Positions 24,640 through 34,903 of a stretch of DNA of 52,971 bases are shown here, piece by piece. Within the stretch, counting starts at the first letter, position 1, and the number at the start of each line of letters is the position of its first letter. The notes beneath the pieces were generated by a model. It saw only the letters and a program-made list of their open reading frames with translations. It was not told where the DNA came from and ran no database searches. Source of the stretch: Pirellulales bacterium (lineage in GTDB: Bacteria > Planctomycetota > Planctomycetia > Pirellulales > JADZDJ01); contig JADZDJ010000086.1 in the NCBI GenBank assembly GCA_020851115.1, positions 1-52,971 of the forward strand, given 5' to 3'. The position numbers were made by a program, and so were the translations under genes.

Positions 24640-26229
24640 TCAGTTCGTCGAGCCGATCCAACGGCGCAGGACATCGGCGGCAGCGCCGGGATTGTCGCGT
24701 ACGAATTCGCTGAGTTCCTCTCGCTGCGCCGTTGGGCGCAAGGTGCGGGATTGTCGAGCAAATGACAGCGAAGGCTCTCCCGGCAATTCGTGCGAATCGT
24801 CGACGTCATCCAGCCCCCCAGCGGGCAATGGCGGCGAATTGCCGCGCACGGCGATACGGACAATGGATCGCAGCACGAGCAGACCCAACACGAGCGATAC
24901 CGCCGCAATCACCAATCCGCGATTTTCATCGAGCCAAGCGAACGATGGCTCGGACGGCGGCAATTGAGCAATCTCGACGAGCGGCGCAGTGGGAAATACC
25001 GTCACCGTGACGGCCGAATCCGTCTGACCATTTTCCTCTTGCGGCATCGGCAGCACCTGCATGACGTGCCGTTTCAATTCGCCGCGGATTTCGTCTTCGA
25101 TGTTCGCCAATTCGCCCAGGTCGGGCTGCGCGGAAGCATGGCTAGCGCGGCGCAATCGCCATTGTTGCTCGAAATAGCTGCGCGGCACGGCTATCGAAAC
25201 GGTCACCCGCTTCGGCGTCAGCCCTGCGAGCCGCACTTGTCGGATTTCATAACCTTCTGCGTCGGTCAAATCGATCGTCGCCGGAGCATTCGCCATGCCC
25301 AGATCGAGTTGGCGCATACCATTCAAGATCGCCGGCGCGTGGATCGGGTCGCGGTTTGGACGATCCGCGGTGGGAGGCTTCACGTCGATCTTCACTGAGC
25401 GCGACGAATTTTCCACTTCGGTGTGCAGCTCGACATTGACGGTCGCCAAGGCCCCAGGCACGAATTTCAGCGCCGCCTCAATTTTTTCTCGATATTGCCG
25501 CTCGTATTCCTGTTGTCGCGTCGCATAAACGTCGTGGCCAGCATCGCCATCGCTGGCCTCTGCGCCGCCAGAATAGGTCTTGCCTTGCACATCGACGAGT
25601 GTGACCTCGCTTGGCGATAAAAACAGCGGCGGCCCGACGACGTTTTGAATCTTGCGCGCCTGCTGCGGCGTCAGCGACTCTTGGCCGCGTGGCTTGACGG
25701 TCACACACGCGCGCACTTCCCGCTGGCGGTTGGGAAAAGACGGTTGCTGCACATCGTACATCACTGTCGCCCATTCGACATATCCCATGCTCATGATGAC
25801 TTTCGAAAGCATGTCTTGCACCGCGATTTTCATCATATCGTCGCGTCTTTTTCGATCGACAAACGGGCTGCTCGATTCCAGCATCTTGCGCATGCTGTCG
25901 CCAAAGTTGTGCGGCAAAGCATTGGCGTCGGCCAACACCGCCAGGTATTGCGATTGGTGGGCGCGCGGAACGCGAATCCGTTCGCCAGCGATAGAAAAAT
26001 CGTTCAGGTTGGCCTTGGCAAAAGCGGCCTGCATGGCAATGAGTTCGTGGGGCGCGATTGAACTGTCGCCCAGCAAGAAGACCTGATCGCCCGAGACTCC
26101 CGCATTCAGCAAGTAGGCGGCGCCAATCGCAATCAGCAGAACAGCCACTCCGGCAACCATCCGCGATTGTGGCGACAAGCCGCGCACTAGCACGGCAAGC
26201 CGAGACAGCGCTTCTTGAAGGTGGTTCAT
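24640..26229 (-). CDS. fliF: Flagellar MS-ring protein FliF
   Basis: The 529-residue protein has one N-terminal membrane segment (MVAGVAVLLIAIGAAYLLNA), the ring-building domains (RIRVPRAHQSQYLAVLADAN; ASVTVKPRG-like VRACVTVKPRG; QQARKIQNVVGPPLFLSPSE) and a second membrane segment near residue 450. A cytoplasmic end EELSEFVRDNPGAAADVLRR is typical of FliG binding. It forms the membrane ring that holds the export gate. Length is normal. The gap upstream (163 nt) contains repeat-like sequence. Confidence 0.93.
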   Translation of the reverse strand: MNHLQEALSRLAVLVRGLSPQSRMVAGVAVLLIAIGAAYLLNAGVSGDQVFLLGDSSIAPHELIAMQAAFAKANLNDFSIAGERIRVPRAHQSQYLAVLADANALPHNFGDSMRKMLESSSPFVDRKRRDDMMKIAVQDMLSKVIMSMGYVEWATVMYDVQQPSFPNRQREVRACVTVKPRGQESLTPQQARKIQNVVGPPLFLSPSEVTLVDVQGKTYSGGAEASDGDAGHDVYATRQQEYERQYREKIEAALKFVPGALATVNVELHTEVENSSRSVKIDVKPPTADRPNRDPIHAPAILNGMRQLDLGMANAPATIDLTDAEGYEIRQVRLAGLTPKRVTVSIAVPRSYFEQQWRLRRASHASAQPDLGELANIEDEIRGELKRHVMQVLPMPQEENGQTDSAVTVTVFPTAPLVEIAQLPPSEPSFAWLDENRGLVIAAVSLVLGLLVLRSIVRIAVRGNSPPLPAGGLDDVDDSHELPGEPSLSFARQSRTLRPTAQREELSEFVRDNPGAAADVLRRWIGSTN

Positions 26230-26392
26230 AGAGAAGGGATCAAGAGTGCTGGGTTCAGAAAATTAACGCTTGAATTTGATTCTCTGGTTTACGTCCAACT
26301 TGCTTGATGTTCGTCATTGTGCATTCAGTTTGAATTCACGTAGCCCATTTGGAACTACTAGCTTGCTTGAACTCTGAACCCCGAACCCTTTC

Positions 26393-26938
26393 TCACGCGG
26401 CCGCTTCCAGCGCCCGGTGTGGAATACGAATCGTTCTCGCGATGCCGCCATCTGGACAGTTGCGGGCTGTGATTTCGCCGCCGTGCGCTGCCGCCAACCG
26501 ATGAGCGAGAGCCACAGCGCCACCGTGCCATTTGCTGGTGCCGGCAGGCGTTGCAGCGACAGCAGCATTCCGAAATCCAGTGCTGTCGGATTGGCCGTTG
26601 TCGGCAATTTCCAATTCAAATCCGTGCGGGCCGATATGCGACGTCACATACAACTCGCCACCGTCAGGCATGGCTTCAAGCGCGTGCAACGTCATGCCCA
26701 GTACGCAGCGTCGAAGCATTTCGCCATCCGCCCAGGCCACATGCGCCAGCGGCACATCGACTGCGGTTCGCACGGTTTGACTCTCTAGCCGAGAAGATAA
26801 GGCTTGGAGTACTTCGTCGACCAATGGCCGAACTTCGACGCGCTTCCATTGAACCGGCCGCAAGGCCGAGCGAGCGACAGGCGATTCGGCGGAGGGCTGC
26901 CCCTCGTCGGGAGCGACATATAGGCGTGGATAATTCAT
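26393..26938 (-). CDS. Histidine-kinase-like ATPase domain protein without a phosphoacceptor domain
   Basis: ATG 26938 gives 181 residues. The C-terminal two thirds form an HATPase_c domain: the N-box region HALEAMPDGGELYV, the G1-type DNGQ and a GGAVALAHRLAAAHGGEIT helix. The N-terminal part has a dimerisation-like helix (VEVRPLVDEVLQALSSRLES) but no histidine box. It is first in line before fliF, with a possible promoter at 27009-27038. It could be a regulator or anti-sigma-type kinase for the locus; no target is known. A longer frame to 27028 exists but is poorly supported. Confidence 0.75.
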   Translation of the reverse strand: MNYPRLYVAPDEGQPSAESPVARSALRPVQWKRVEVRPLVDEVLQALSSRLESQTVRTAVDVPLAHVAWADGEMLRRCVLGMTLHALEAMPDGGELYVTSHIGPHGFELEIADNGQSDSTGFRNAAVAATPAGTSKWHGGAVALAHRLAAAHGGEITARNCPDGGIARTIRIPHRALEAAA

Positions 26939-27008
26939 GAGCAAAGCAACTACGAAGTGATAGCGCGAAAGCGCAAGCGACGGCCGCCGGCGCAAAAATG
27001 AGGGCGGG

Positions 27009-27038
27009 TTTGTACCTAAACTAGCCAAATGTTGTCAA
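27009..27038 (-). promoter_or_regulatory. Possible sigma-70-type promoter of the flagellar locus
   Basis: On the minus strand TTGACA (27033-27038) is followed after 18 nt by TACAAA (27009-27014). The -35 is perfect, the -10 matches at four of six positions. Transcription would start about 60 nt before ATG 26938. The remaining gap to 27464 shows nothing else. Confidence 0.45.
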
Positions 27039-27464
27039 TGCGGCGTTTTGCAAACCTGAGTTGTGGGGGTGCATGTCGGCAATTGCGCAGGCTGATCGGC
27101 CATGAAGCAAGTCAAACAGGAGAGATTGCGGTGTGTTTGGTAAGGTAGATAGATCTGGGATTTGGTGGATAGAATTGTCGCTCCTCGAGAAATTGGTCCG
27201 AAACTGATTCCCGAATCTGGCAGTGTGCAGGTCTGCCGCCCAGGTCCGTAAACTTATTGGTTCTGCACAATCGAAAGCCGCGTCATTCTCGAAGAAAACC
27301 GCGGACTTCCACCGCCAGAACTATCGCCCGAGAAAAAATCCAGGAAGATCTCGCCACTACCAGACAGTGATTTGGAGCAAAGTCCGATGTCGCCACATGG
27401 CGTGACCTAAAGTTTAACGGGAACCCATGGTGCGAACGATTTTGAACTGTTGGAGGTTTGGGGC

Positions 27465-28547
27465 ATGGCTGGGAAATTGGCAAATCTGGCTGCGATTGGC
27501 GTCGTCGTGTATTGCTCATCCGCACTGGCTGCGGCACCTCGGATGACGATGGAACTGGTCGTCGATGGCCAACGGGTACAAGGAACTCCGCTCAGTTATT
27601 CCGACCGCAATGTGATCTTGCTCGGTCGCGACGGCAACCTCGTCGAGTTTGCGCCGTCGGAGGCCAAAGACTTTCGCAAACTGGCCGACAACTTCGCCCC
27701 CTACCCGCCCAGTGTGCTCACCGGCAAGCTGGCAGCCGAATTTGGACCAGGCTTTGAAATCAACGGCACACAGCACTTCATTGTCGTCCATCCGCGCGGG
27801 CAAAAGCACCAATGGGTCGGGCGATTCGAAGAGATGTTTCGCTCGTTCGAAATGTACTTTAGTGTCCGCGACTTCAATTTGACGCGGCCAGAATTTCCAC
27901 TCGTGGCGATTGTGTTCGCCAACGCCGACGACTTTCATCACTACGCCGCCAAAGATGGAGCGCGGCTAGCGACAGGCACGATTGGCTATTATTCGAGTAC
28001 TTCCAACCGCGTAGCCCTTTACGATCTGGGGGACGGCAAATCGAATGGCGACCTGTGGCAACAAAACTTCGCCACGGTCCTCCATGAAGCCTCGCACCAG
28101 ACGGCATTCAACACCGGTATTCATAGTCGGTGGTCGCCGCCGCCTCGCTGGGTGGCCGAGGGGCTGGGAACGATGTTCGAGGCCAAAGGGGTCGGCGATT
28201 CGCGGTCGTTTCCCAACGAGAAAGACCGGATCAATCGCGGCCGGCTGAACGATTTCAAAACGCTGCGGACCAAACGCAAGCCGTCGACGGTCTTGGAGCT
28301 GCTGAAATCCGACGCGATGTTCGATCGTGATCCGATTCGGGCGTACGCCGAGGCATGGGCATTTACATTTTACCTGGTCGAAAAGATGCCGCGGAATTAC
28401 GCCAAATATTTGCAGAAAACCGCCTCACGGCCGCCATTTTCGCCCTATCCCAGTGGTCAGCGCGTGAAAGACTTCACCGATGTGTTTGGCGAGAATTTAG
28501 CGCTACTCGATGCGCAGTTCTTGCGGTTTATCGATGAACTAAAGTAG
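27465..28547 (+). CDS. Secreted HEXXH metallopeptidase-like protein (DUF1570-like)
   Basis: ATG 27465 behind GGAGG gives 360 residues with a signal peptide (LAAIGVVVYCSSALA). The zinc-peptidase motif HEASH is at residue ~207, with the downstream glutamate in WVAEGLGTMFE at ~231, the gluzincin layout. An N-terminal small beta domain precedes it. The family seems common in planctomycetes; I call it DUF1570-like on pattern alone. Substrate unknown. A second protein of the same plan is at 38408-39718. It stands alone between the flagellar locus and glnB. Confidence 0.8.
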   Translation: MAGKLANLAAIGVVVYCSSALAAAPRMTMELVVDGQRVQGTPLSYSDRNVILLGRDGNLVEFAPSEAKDFRKLADNFAPYPPSVLTGKLAAEFGPGFEINGTQHFIVVHPRGQKHQWVGRFEEMFRSFEMYFSVRDFNLTRPEFPLVAIVFANADDFHHYAAKDGARLATGTIGYYSSTSNRVALYDLGDGKSNGDLWQQNFATVLHEASHQTAFNTGIHSRWSPPPRWVAEGLGTMFEAKGVGDSRSFPNEKDRINRGRLNDFKTLRTKRKPSTVLELLKSDAMFDRDPIRAYAEAWAFTFYLVEKMPRNYAKYLQKTASRPPFSPYPSGQRVKDFTDVFGENLALLDAQFLRFIDELK

Positions 28548-28700
28548 GCGGCAGGCGGCTACGGCTAGGCGGCCGAAGCGGATGGAGCCGTGTCACAGAT
28601 ATGTGACCGGCGCTTCAAAGGTGCGACAAGATTGATGCTGCCGGCGGAAAATCGTGAATCCCTTCCCCCGACCGCCCATCGCACAAATTTTCTGCCGTGA

Positions 28701-29258
<558 letters not shown>

Positions 29259-29367
29259 CAGCGCGCGGCAGGCGACAGCGGATCCATTGAATGCAGGCGG
29301 CTCGCGCTGCAAACCAATAGGCCATGCGCGCTTGATACTCCAGCCATGGTGGCCTACCTTTGAGGAA

Positions 29368-31104
29368 ATGACCTGCAATTACACTCACCAATCGTGCGAT
29401 GTGCTGGTGGCCGGTGCCGGGCCAGTCGGCTTGACGGCGGCGATGGAACTGACGCGCCACGGGTTGAAATGCCGTATCGTCGATCGGATGCCGTTGCCTT
29501 CTGATAAATCGAAGGCACTGGTGCTGTGGGCTCGGACCTTGGAACTGCTCGAAAATGCCGGCATTGCCGACCAATTTGTCGCGGCGGGAATCTACGCAAA
29601 TGGGGCCAGCATCTACGGCAGTAATCAGCGCCTACTGCGAATTCCCATGCATGCCGACGGCACGGCTTTCCCTCGGCCGCTGATGCTGGCGCAATCCGAA
29701 ACGGAACGGCTGCTGAACGAAAACCTGCTACGGCTGGGGGGCAAGGTCGAACGGCCGGTGGAACTTACCGAAATGGCCGAAGTCGACGGGGGCGTCGAAG
29801 CGACGCTCGTTCACGGCGATGGCCACGCCGAGCACGTCCGCGCATCCTGGCTCGTCGGTTGCGACGGAGCGCACAGCACCGTGCGCAAGGGGTTGAAATT
29901 GCCATTTGCCGGTGAGTTCGAACCCAACGACTGGTTGCTCGCCGATGTGCAACTGGAAGGCCCGCTGGCGACCGACGAAATCAGCGCCTATTGGCACAGC
30001 GAAGGCGTATTGATTTTCTTTCCATTCGCCCACAACCGATTCCGCGTGATCGCCGATCTAGGTCGCGCCAAGAGTGAAGCGAAAACTCCCGATCCGACGC
30101 TCGATGAAGTGCAGTCGGTGGTCGATCGTCGTGGTCCAATCGGAGTTCGGCTCTTCAATCCCGTGTGGTTGTCGGGCTTCCGAATTCACGAACGAAAGGT
30201 GAGCCAATATGGAGTCGGACGAATTTTTCTTGCTGGCGATGCCGCGCACGTCCACAGCCCGGCCGGCGGACAAGGAATGAACACAGGAATGCAAGATGCG
30301 TTCAATTTGGCGTGGAAACTGGCGCTGGTACATCGCCAAAGCGCCGCTCGTGCCCCCCGAGAGGATGAATCGCAATTGGATCATCAACTCTCAGGCGCCT
30401 CTGCACGGAGCGTGAAGTGCGCATTACTCGACAGCTACACGATTGAACGTAGCGCCGTTGGCGACATGGTGCTGCGCAACGCCGGTATGTTCACAAAAGT
30501 AGCGACGGTCCATCACCCCGTGTTGCAGTTTCTGCGCAACCATGTAATCTCGCTGGTGGGTAAGCTGTCGGCCGTGCAGGAGCGCGCGATTTCGCAACTC
30601 ACTGAATTGGCGATTCATTATCCAGATAGCCCGCTCAATGGCGACGATCCGGGAGCCGCCTGGGGCGATGCCGTGAAGCCGGGCGACCGCTTGCCCGATG
30701 CTGAGTTGACCGACGCACGGACCCAAAACCAAGTGAGATTGTACGAAGCGATCCGCGGCACAGAACATGATCTGTTGCTCTTGCCGACCAACGACGCTGC
30801 GATCGAGGCGATGTCAAAATCGGCGGATGAACTGATTGCTGCCTATCAAGGCGGCCTGCGAATGACCTGGATTGTGCCGCATATTGCCGTGAGCGAGCGA
30901 CTGGCGGATCGAGGGAGCGCGTTCACGGACGTCGCTGGTTTGCTTCGCCGGCGACTGGACCTGCGCGATTCGGCCTTTCTCTTGGTGCGGCCAGATAAAT
31001 ACATCGGCTTTCGCGGCCACGCAACGGCATGGCCTTCGCTGCGGAAGCACCTTGCCAAGTACTTATGTGGCCACGGGCAATGTGGTCCCTCCGTACCAGA
31101 ATAA
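29368..31104 (+). CDS. FAD-dependent monooxygenase (aromatic hydroxylase type)
   Basis: ATG 29368 gives 578 residues. The dinucleotide fold DVLVAGAGPVGLTAAMEL, the VGCDGAHSTVRK motif and GRIFLAGDAAHVHSPAGGQG are those of PheA/TfdB-type flavoprotein hydroxylases. A C-terminal thioredoxin-like domain follows (PGDRLPDAELTD). These use NAD(P)H and oxygen to hydroxylate phenols or other aromatics; the substrate cannot be told. About 20-25 extra residues lie between WKLALV and LLDSY compared with what I expect for the family. It is 109 nt behind glnB and may have its own promoter. Confidence 0.88.
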   Translation: MTCNYTHQSCDVLVAGAGPVGLTAAMELTRHGLKCRIVDRMPLPSDKSKALVLWARTLELLENAGIADQFVAAGIYANGASIYGSNQRLLRIPMHADGTAFPRPLMLAQSETERLLNENLLRLGGKVERPVELTEMAEVDGGVEATLVHGDGHAEHVRASWLVGCDGAHSTVRKGLKLPFAGEFEPNDWLLADVQLEGPLATDEISAYWHSEGVLIFFPFAHNRFRVIADLGRAKSEAKTPDPTLDEVQSVVDRRGPIGVRLFNPVWLSGFRIHERKVSQYGVGRIFLAGDAAHVHSPAGGQGMNTGMQDAFNLAWKLALVHRQSAARAPREDESQLDHQLSGASARSVKCALLDSYTIERSAVGDMVLRNAGMFTKVATVHHPVLQFLRNHVISLVGKLSAVQERAISQLTELAIHYPDSPLNGDDPGAAWGDAVKPGDRLPDAELTDARTQNQVRLYEAIRGTEHDLLLLPTNDAAIEAMSKSADELIAAYQGGLRMTWIVPHIAVSERLADRGSAFTDVAGLLRRRLDLRDSAFLLVRPDKYIGFRGHATAWPSLRKHLAKYLCGHGQCGPSVPE

Positions 31105-31257
31105 GCAGTCGGCGCTTTTTCTAGCGTAGTTGGCTCCGTGAGACGAAATTGCGGTCATTGTTCGTCCTAGACGTCACAAACACAAATGTTATGATAGTAA
31201 CCACTTGCACCGCATTGGCGGGCGATGGGTGAAAATCAGGTTCCCGGAGAATTGTTT

Positions 31258-31485
31258 GTGGTAGACAAGCCAAAAGAAGAAGCACTCGAAGTCGATGGTG
31301 TCGTCACCCAAGCGCTGGCGAACACGCGGTTCTACGTGCAAATCGAAGGTGGGCATATCGTGACAGCCCACGTCGCCGGGCGAATGCGGAAGAATTTCAT
31401 CCGCATTGTGCCAGGAGACAAAGTCAAGGTGGAATTGTCGCCCTACGATTTGACGAAGGGCCGAATCACATTTCGCGAGCGCTAG
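31258..31485 (+). CDS. infA: Translation initiation factor IF-1
   Basis: Small S1-fold protein that occupies the ribosomal A site during initiation: [20 protein letters not shown], then [20 protein letters not shown] and a final [12 protein letters not shown] 31258 has GGAG 8 nt upstream and gives 75 residues, close to the usual 72. An ATG at 31225 would add 11 residues but has a poor ribosome binding site. It is not next to ribosomal protein genes, unlike in many bacteria. Confidence 0.93.
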   Translation: MVDKPKEEALEVDGVVTQALANTRFYVQIEGGHIVTAHVAGRMRKNFIRIVPGDKVKVELSPYDLTKGRITFRER

Positions 31486-31876
31486 CCTGGATGCCTCGCT
31501 GCTCACCCTTCTCAGGAAATGCGAATTTCGATCGCATCCTTCATTCGCTCGGCTGGATAAGCTGGCGATTTCCACAATAGGCACAGCTTTTCACTGACTC
31601 GAATCGGGTTGCGGCCTATCTATTTTAGGCAAATTCGCTAAAACCATGCATCTTAGGATAAGGTATTGTTCCTTGTCCGGCTCAGGTCCGGCTCGGCTCG
31701 ATCGCCACGGCCAAACTGCGGGATATTTCCAGTTCTGCCAGAATTGTCGTCAGAAGTGTCGCCGCGACGGCCTGTGATCGAGTTCATATCGGCACATTAG
31801 TCATCCGTGGCTGGCAATCGTGCCGTAACGGATTTCTAACAATCAACGGTCTTTTGTGAATTAGGAGAGGATTATC
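31486..31876. other. Intergenic region
   Basis: No gene supported. A weak 8-bp hairpin with one G-U pair (GGATAAGG / CCTTGTCC, 31655-31677) lies 170 nt after infA. It lacks a T-run. The ribosome binding site for the next gene (AGGAGAGG) is at its right end. Confidence 0.4.
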
Positions 31877-33562
31877 GTGAAAACTTTGCTATCCACCTCG
31901 CTGGCATTGGCGGTTGTGCTGTTCGGAATCGCGGCTGCCAATGCGGATTTCAGCAAGCCGATGCTTGTGGTTTCGCTTGCCAGCTACGACGAGCAAAAGA
32001 CCAACATCGACTTTGTCGGCGAGTTGGCCGGACAGCCCAATGTATCGACGCAATTGGAAGGGTTTTTGAACCTGATGACACAGGGTCGCGGCTTGAAAGG
32101 ACTCGATAAATCGAAACCTTGGGGTCTTGTCTTAGCCGCCGAGGAAGACACGCCGCAGGTGATGGCTTTCCTGCCGGTGTCCAGCGCCAAAGACTTGGCC
32201 GATTCACTGGCTGGCTTCGTAGGGCCTGCGCAAGATGAGGGGAATGGAATCCTCAAAATCAACCCTCCGGGACGCGGCCAAGCGGCGTTTATCCGCGAGC
32301 AGAACGGCTGGGCGTTTGTGACTCTAGAAAAGTACGAAGCCGAATTGCCGAGCGATCCACTGAAGCTGATCGACGGTTTAAATACCCAGTACGACGTCGC
32401 CTTCCGTGGCTATCTGCAGAATATTTCGTCGTCGAAGAAACAGGAGTGGATCGACACGCTCGAGGGGCTGCAGACCATGTCTGGCCAGAGCGGAGGCCCC
32501 ATTAGCCCGGAGCTACAGCGCGAAGCCCAGGCGTTGCAATTGAAAATGATCGAACGCTGGTTGAACGACGCCGACCAAGTAACCTTGGGATGGAAGATCG
32601 ACAAGGAGGCCAAGAACACTCACGTCGATTTTAGCTTCACCGCCGTCGCTGGCACTTCGCTTGCTGAAGGGATCAAGGGCTTCGAGAACCCGACAACCGA
32701 TCTGGCGGGGTTTTTAGATCCTACGTATGCGGTCAAACTCTTGACTGCCCACAAGCATTCGCAGGACCACATCGAATTTGGCTTGGCGATGGCTAACGTC
32801 TATCGCAAAGCGGCCCTGGAGGCGGTCGATAACGATGAAGACTTGGCCAGCGATGAAGACCGCCAGAGCGTGAAAACCGCGTTGAACGACCTGTTCGACG
32901 TCGCCGACGCCACGATCAAGACAGGCAAGTCAGACGTCGGCCTTGCGGTGAATTTGGCTCCGGAAACTATCCAGATTGCCGCCGGCACCATTCTGGCCGA
33001 CGGTCCCCAGTTGGAAAAGGCCGTGAAGAACTTGCTGGAACTGGCCAAGGGGGAGCAAGAGTTTCAAGACAATGTAAGCGTATCGTTCGATGTGGAAACG
33101 TACAAGGATATTCGGTTTCATCAAGCCAAAATCAAAGTGCCCGACGAACGCGCACAAAAAGTTCTAGGCGAGAATTTGGACGTGTACTTGGGCGTCGGCG
33201 CCAAGGTGGCCTATCTGGCCGCCGGCAAAGACTCACTGACGTATATCAAGTCGATTATCGACAGCTCGGCAACTCAATCCGGCAAGAAATCCTTGCCGTT
33301 GGAACTGTCGATTTCGCTAGCTGACATTTTCGAATTTGGTTGGTCCGTCCGCCCCGAAGACAGCCCCGGTTCGGCGAAGCTGGAAGAACAAGTGAAGGCG
33401 CTCAAAGGCAAAGATCACATCCTGGTCACCGTTAAGCCGATTGCCGCCGGCTTGACGGCCCGCCTGGAGTTGGAAGGCGGCGCGCTGCAGATGATCGAGA
33501 TGCTTGGCAAGGTGCGTGCCTCTGCGGGTCGCAACCTGCAAGGCGCTGCTCAAGATCAATGA
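31877..33562 (+). CDS. Secreted hypothetical protein, 561 aa
   Basis: Starts at GTG 31877 behind a strong AGGAGAGG. A signal peptide (TSLALAVVLFGIAAANA) is followed by a long soluble protein rich in alternating helices and strands, without membrane segments. The style (PWGLVLAAEEDTPQVMAFLP; LAGFLDPTYAVKLLTAH) resembles large secreted planctomycete proteins of unknown role. No catalytic motif is seen. It ends 9 nt before the KbaZ-type gene, but the strong functional difference makes a shared role doubtful. Confidence 0.8.
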   Translation: MKTLLSTSLALAVVLFGIAAANADFSKPMLVVSLASYDEQKTNIDFVGELAGQPNVSTQLEGFLNLMTQGRGLKGLDKSKPWGLVLAAEEDTPQVMAFLPVSSAKDLADSLAGFVGPAQDEGNGILKINPPGRGQAAFIREQNGWAFVTLEKYEAELPSDPLKLIDGLNTQYDVAFRGYLQNISSSKKQEWIDTLEGLQTMSGQSGGPISPELQREAQALQLKMIERWLNDADQVTLGWKIDKEAKNTHVDFSFTAVAGTSLAEGIKGFENPTTDLAGFLDPTYAVKLLTAHKHSQDHIEFGLAMANVYRKAALEAVDNDEDLASDEDRQSVKTALNDLFDVADATIKTGKSDVGLAVNLAPETIQIAAGTILADGPQLEKAVKNLLELAKGEQEFQDNVSVSFDVETYKDIRFHQAKIKVPDERAQKVLGENLDVYLGVGAKVAYLAAGKDSLTYIKSIIDSSATQSGKKSLPLELSISLADIFEFGWSVRPEDSPGSAKLEEQVKALKGKDHILVTVKPIAAGLTARLELEGGALQMIEMLGKVRASAGRNLQGAAQDQ

Positions 33563-33571
33563 CCTTGTGGA

Positions 33572-34903
33572 ATGCCTGGATTAAAGCCAATCGCAACATC
33601 GACGCCGTTCGATGCGATCGTGCGCGATCAGCACGCTGGGCGGCCGCGCGGCATTTGTGCGGTTTGCTCGGCTCATCCGCTGGTGTTGGAGGCGGCGATC
33701 GCCCAAGCGCGCGACGATGGCACGACATTGCTCGTCGAATCGACGTCGAACCAGGTCAATCAATTTGGCGGCTACACCGGTCAAACGCCGGTGCAGTTTG
33801 CTGAGCGATTGCAGGCGTTGGCCGCCAAGCAAGGAATTGCTCCTGAGAGAATGCTGTTGGGTGGAGATCATCTCGGCCCGCACCCATTCCGCAAGCAGCC
33901 TGCCGAGCAAGCGATGTCGCTAGCGGCCGAGATGATTCGCGGCTACGTCGCGGCGGGCTTCCAAAAGATCCATCTCGACACGAGCATGGCCTGCGGTGGC
34001 GATGCCGTTGGCGCAAACGGCGCACCTGCGGAACACCTTGTCGCGGCACGCGCCGCCCAGTTGTGTGCCGTCGCCGAATCGACTGCACGCACGACATTTG
34101 GCACAAGCGATCACTTGCGTTACATCGTAGGCACCGAAGTTCCTCCGCCCGGCGGCGAAACTGGAGTGGCCGAAATTCAAGCCACCAAGCCAGCCGACGT
34201 TGAACGAACCATCCACACGGTTCGTGAAGCGTTTGAGGCACAACAGCTCTCGGAAGTCTGGAACCGGGTCATTGCCGTTGTGGTCCAACCCGGAGTTGAT
34301 TTTTCCGATTCATCCGTTGTTCGCTACGATCGCCCGAAGGCCGCGGCACTTAAGCAGGCCATCGAAGTGCATCCAACGCTGATCTATGAAGCCCATTCGA
34401 CCGACTATCAGCATCCGGCCGCGCTGCGAGCGCTTGTCGAAGATCATTTTGCGATCCTCAAAGTCGGCCCGTGGCTGACGTTTGCCATGCGTGAGGCATT
34501 GTTTGCGCTGGCGATGATTGAAGAAGAATGGCTGGCTGGCCGCCGCGATTGTGAAACTTCGCAGCTTCGGAAGGTCCTGGAGGAAATCATGCTGTCCGAT
34601 CCAAGCCATTGGCGAGATCACTACACGGGGGACGAACCGGAAAATAAATTCGCCCGCGCCTATAGCTACAGCGATCGCATCCGCTACTATTGGCCTCAGC
34701 CGAGAGCGGCGGCAGCGGTTCAAAAGTTATTTCGTAATTTGGAAGCCGCGCCCCCCATGCCGCTCGTGCATCAGTACTTGCCGCTCGACGATTGGCAACT
34801 TCGAGAACACGGCGAGTCTTGGAACCCACGAGCGATTGTCCTTTCTGCGATCCGGCGCGTGTTGAATGACTACGCGGCCGCTTGCCAAGGAGATCCAACG
34901 TGA
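33572..34903 (+). CDS. kbaZ: Class II D-tagatose-bisphosphate aldolase, non-catalytic subunit (KbaZ/GatZ type)
   Basis: The 443-residue protein matches KbaZ/GatZ: GRPRGICAVCSAHPLVLEAA near the start, LLGGDHLGPHPF, FQKIHLDTSMACGGD and LIYEAHSTDYQ. These proteins support the catalytic aldolase subunit in galactitol or N-acetylgalactosamine breakdown; some act separately on other sugar phosphates. No KbaY/GatY is in the window. It overlaps the transporter gene by 4 nt (GTGA), so the two are co-translated. A sugar kinase is convergent 1 kb downstream. Confidence 0.9.
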   Translation: MPGLKPIATSTPFDAIVRDQHAGRPRGICAVCSAHPLVLEAAIAQARDDGTTLLVESTSNQVNQFGGYTGQTPVQFAERLQALAAKQGIAPERMLLGGDHLGPHPFRKQPAEQAMSLAAEMIRGYVAAGFQKIHLDTSMACGGDAVGANGAPAEHLVAARAAQLCAVAESTARTTFGTSDHLRYIVGTEVPPPGGETGVAEIQATKPADVERTIHTVREAFEAQQLSEVWNRVIAVVVQPGVDFSDSSVVRYDRPKAAALKQAIEVHPTLIYEAHSTDYQHPAALRALVEDHFAILKVGPWLTFAMREALFALAMIEEEWLAGRRDCETSQLRKVLEEIMLSDPSHWRDHYTGDEPENKFARAYSYSDRIRYYWPQPRAAAAVQKLFRNLEAAPPMPLVHQYLPLDDWQLREHGESWNPRAIVLSAIRRVLNDYAAACQGDPT

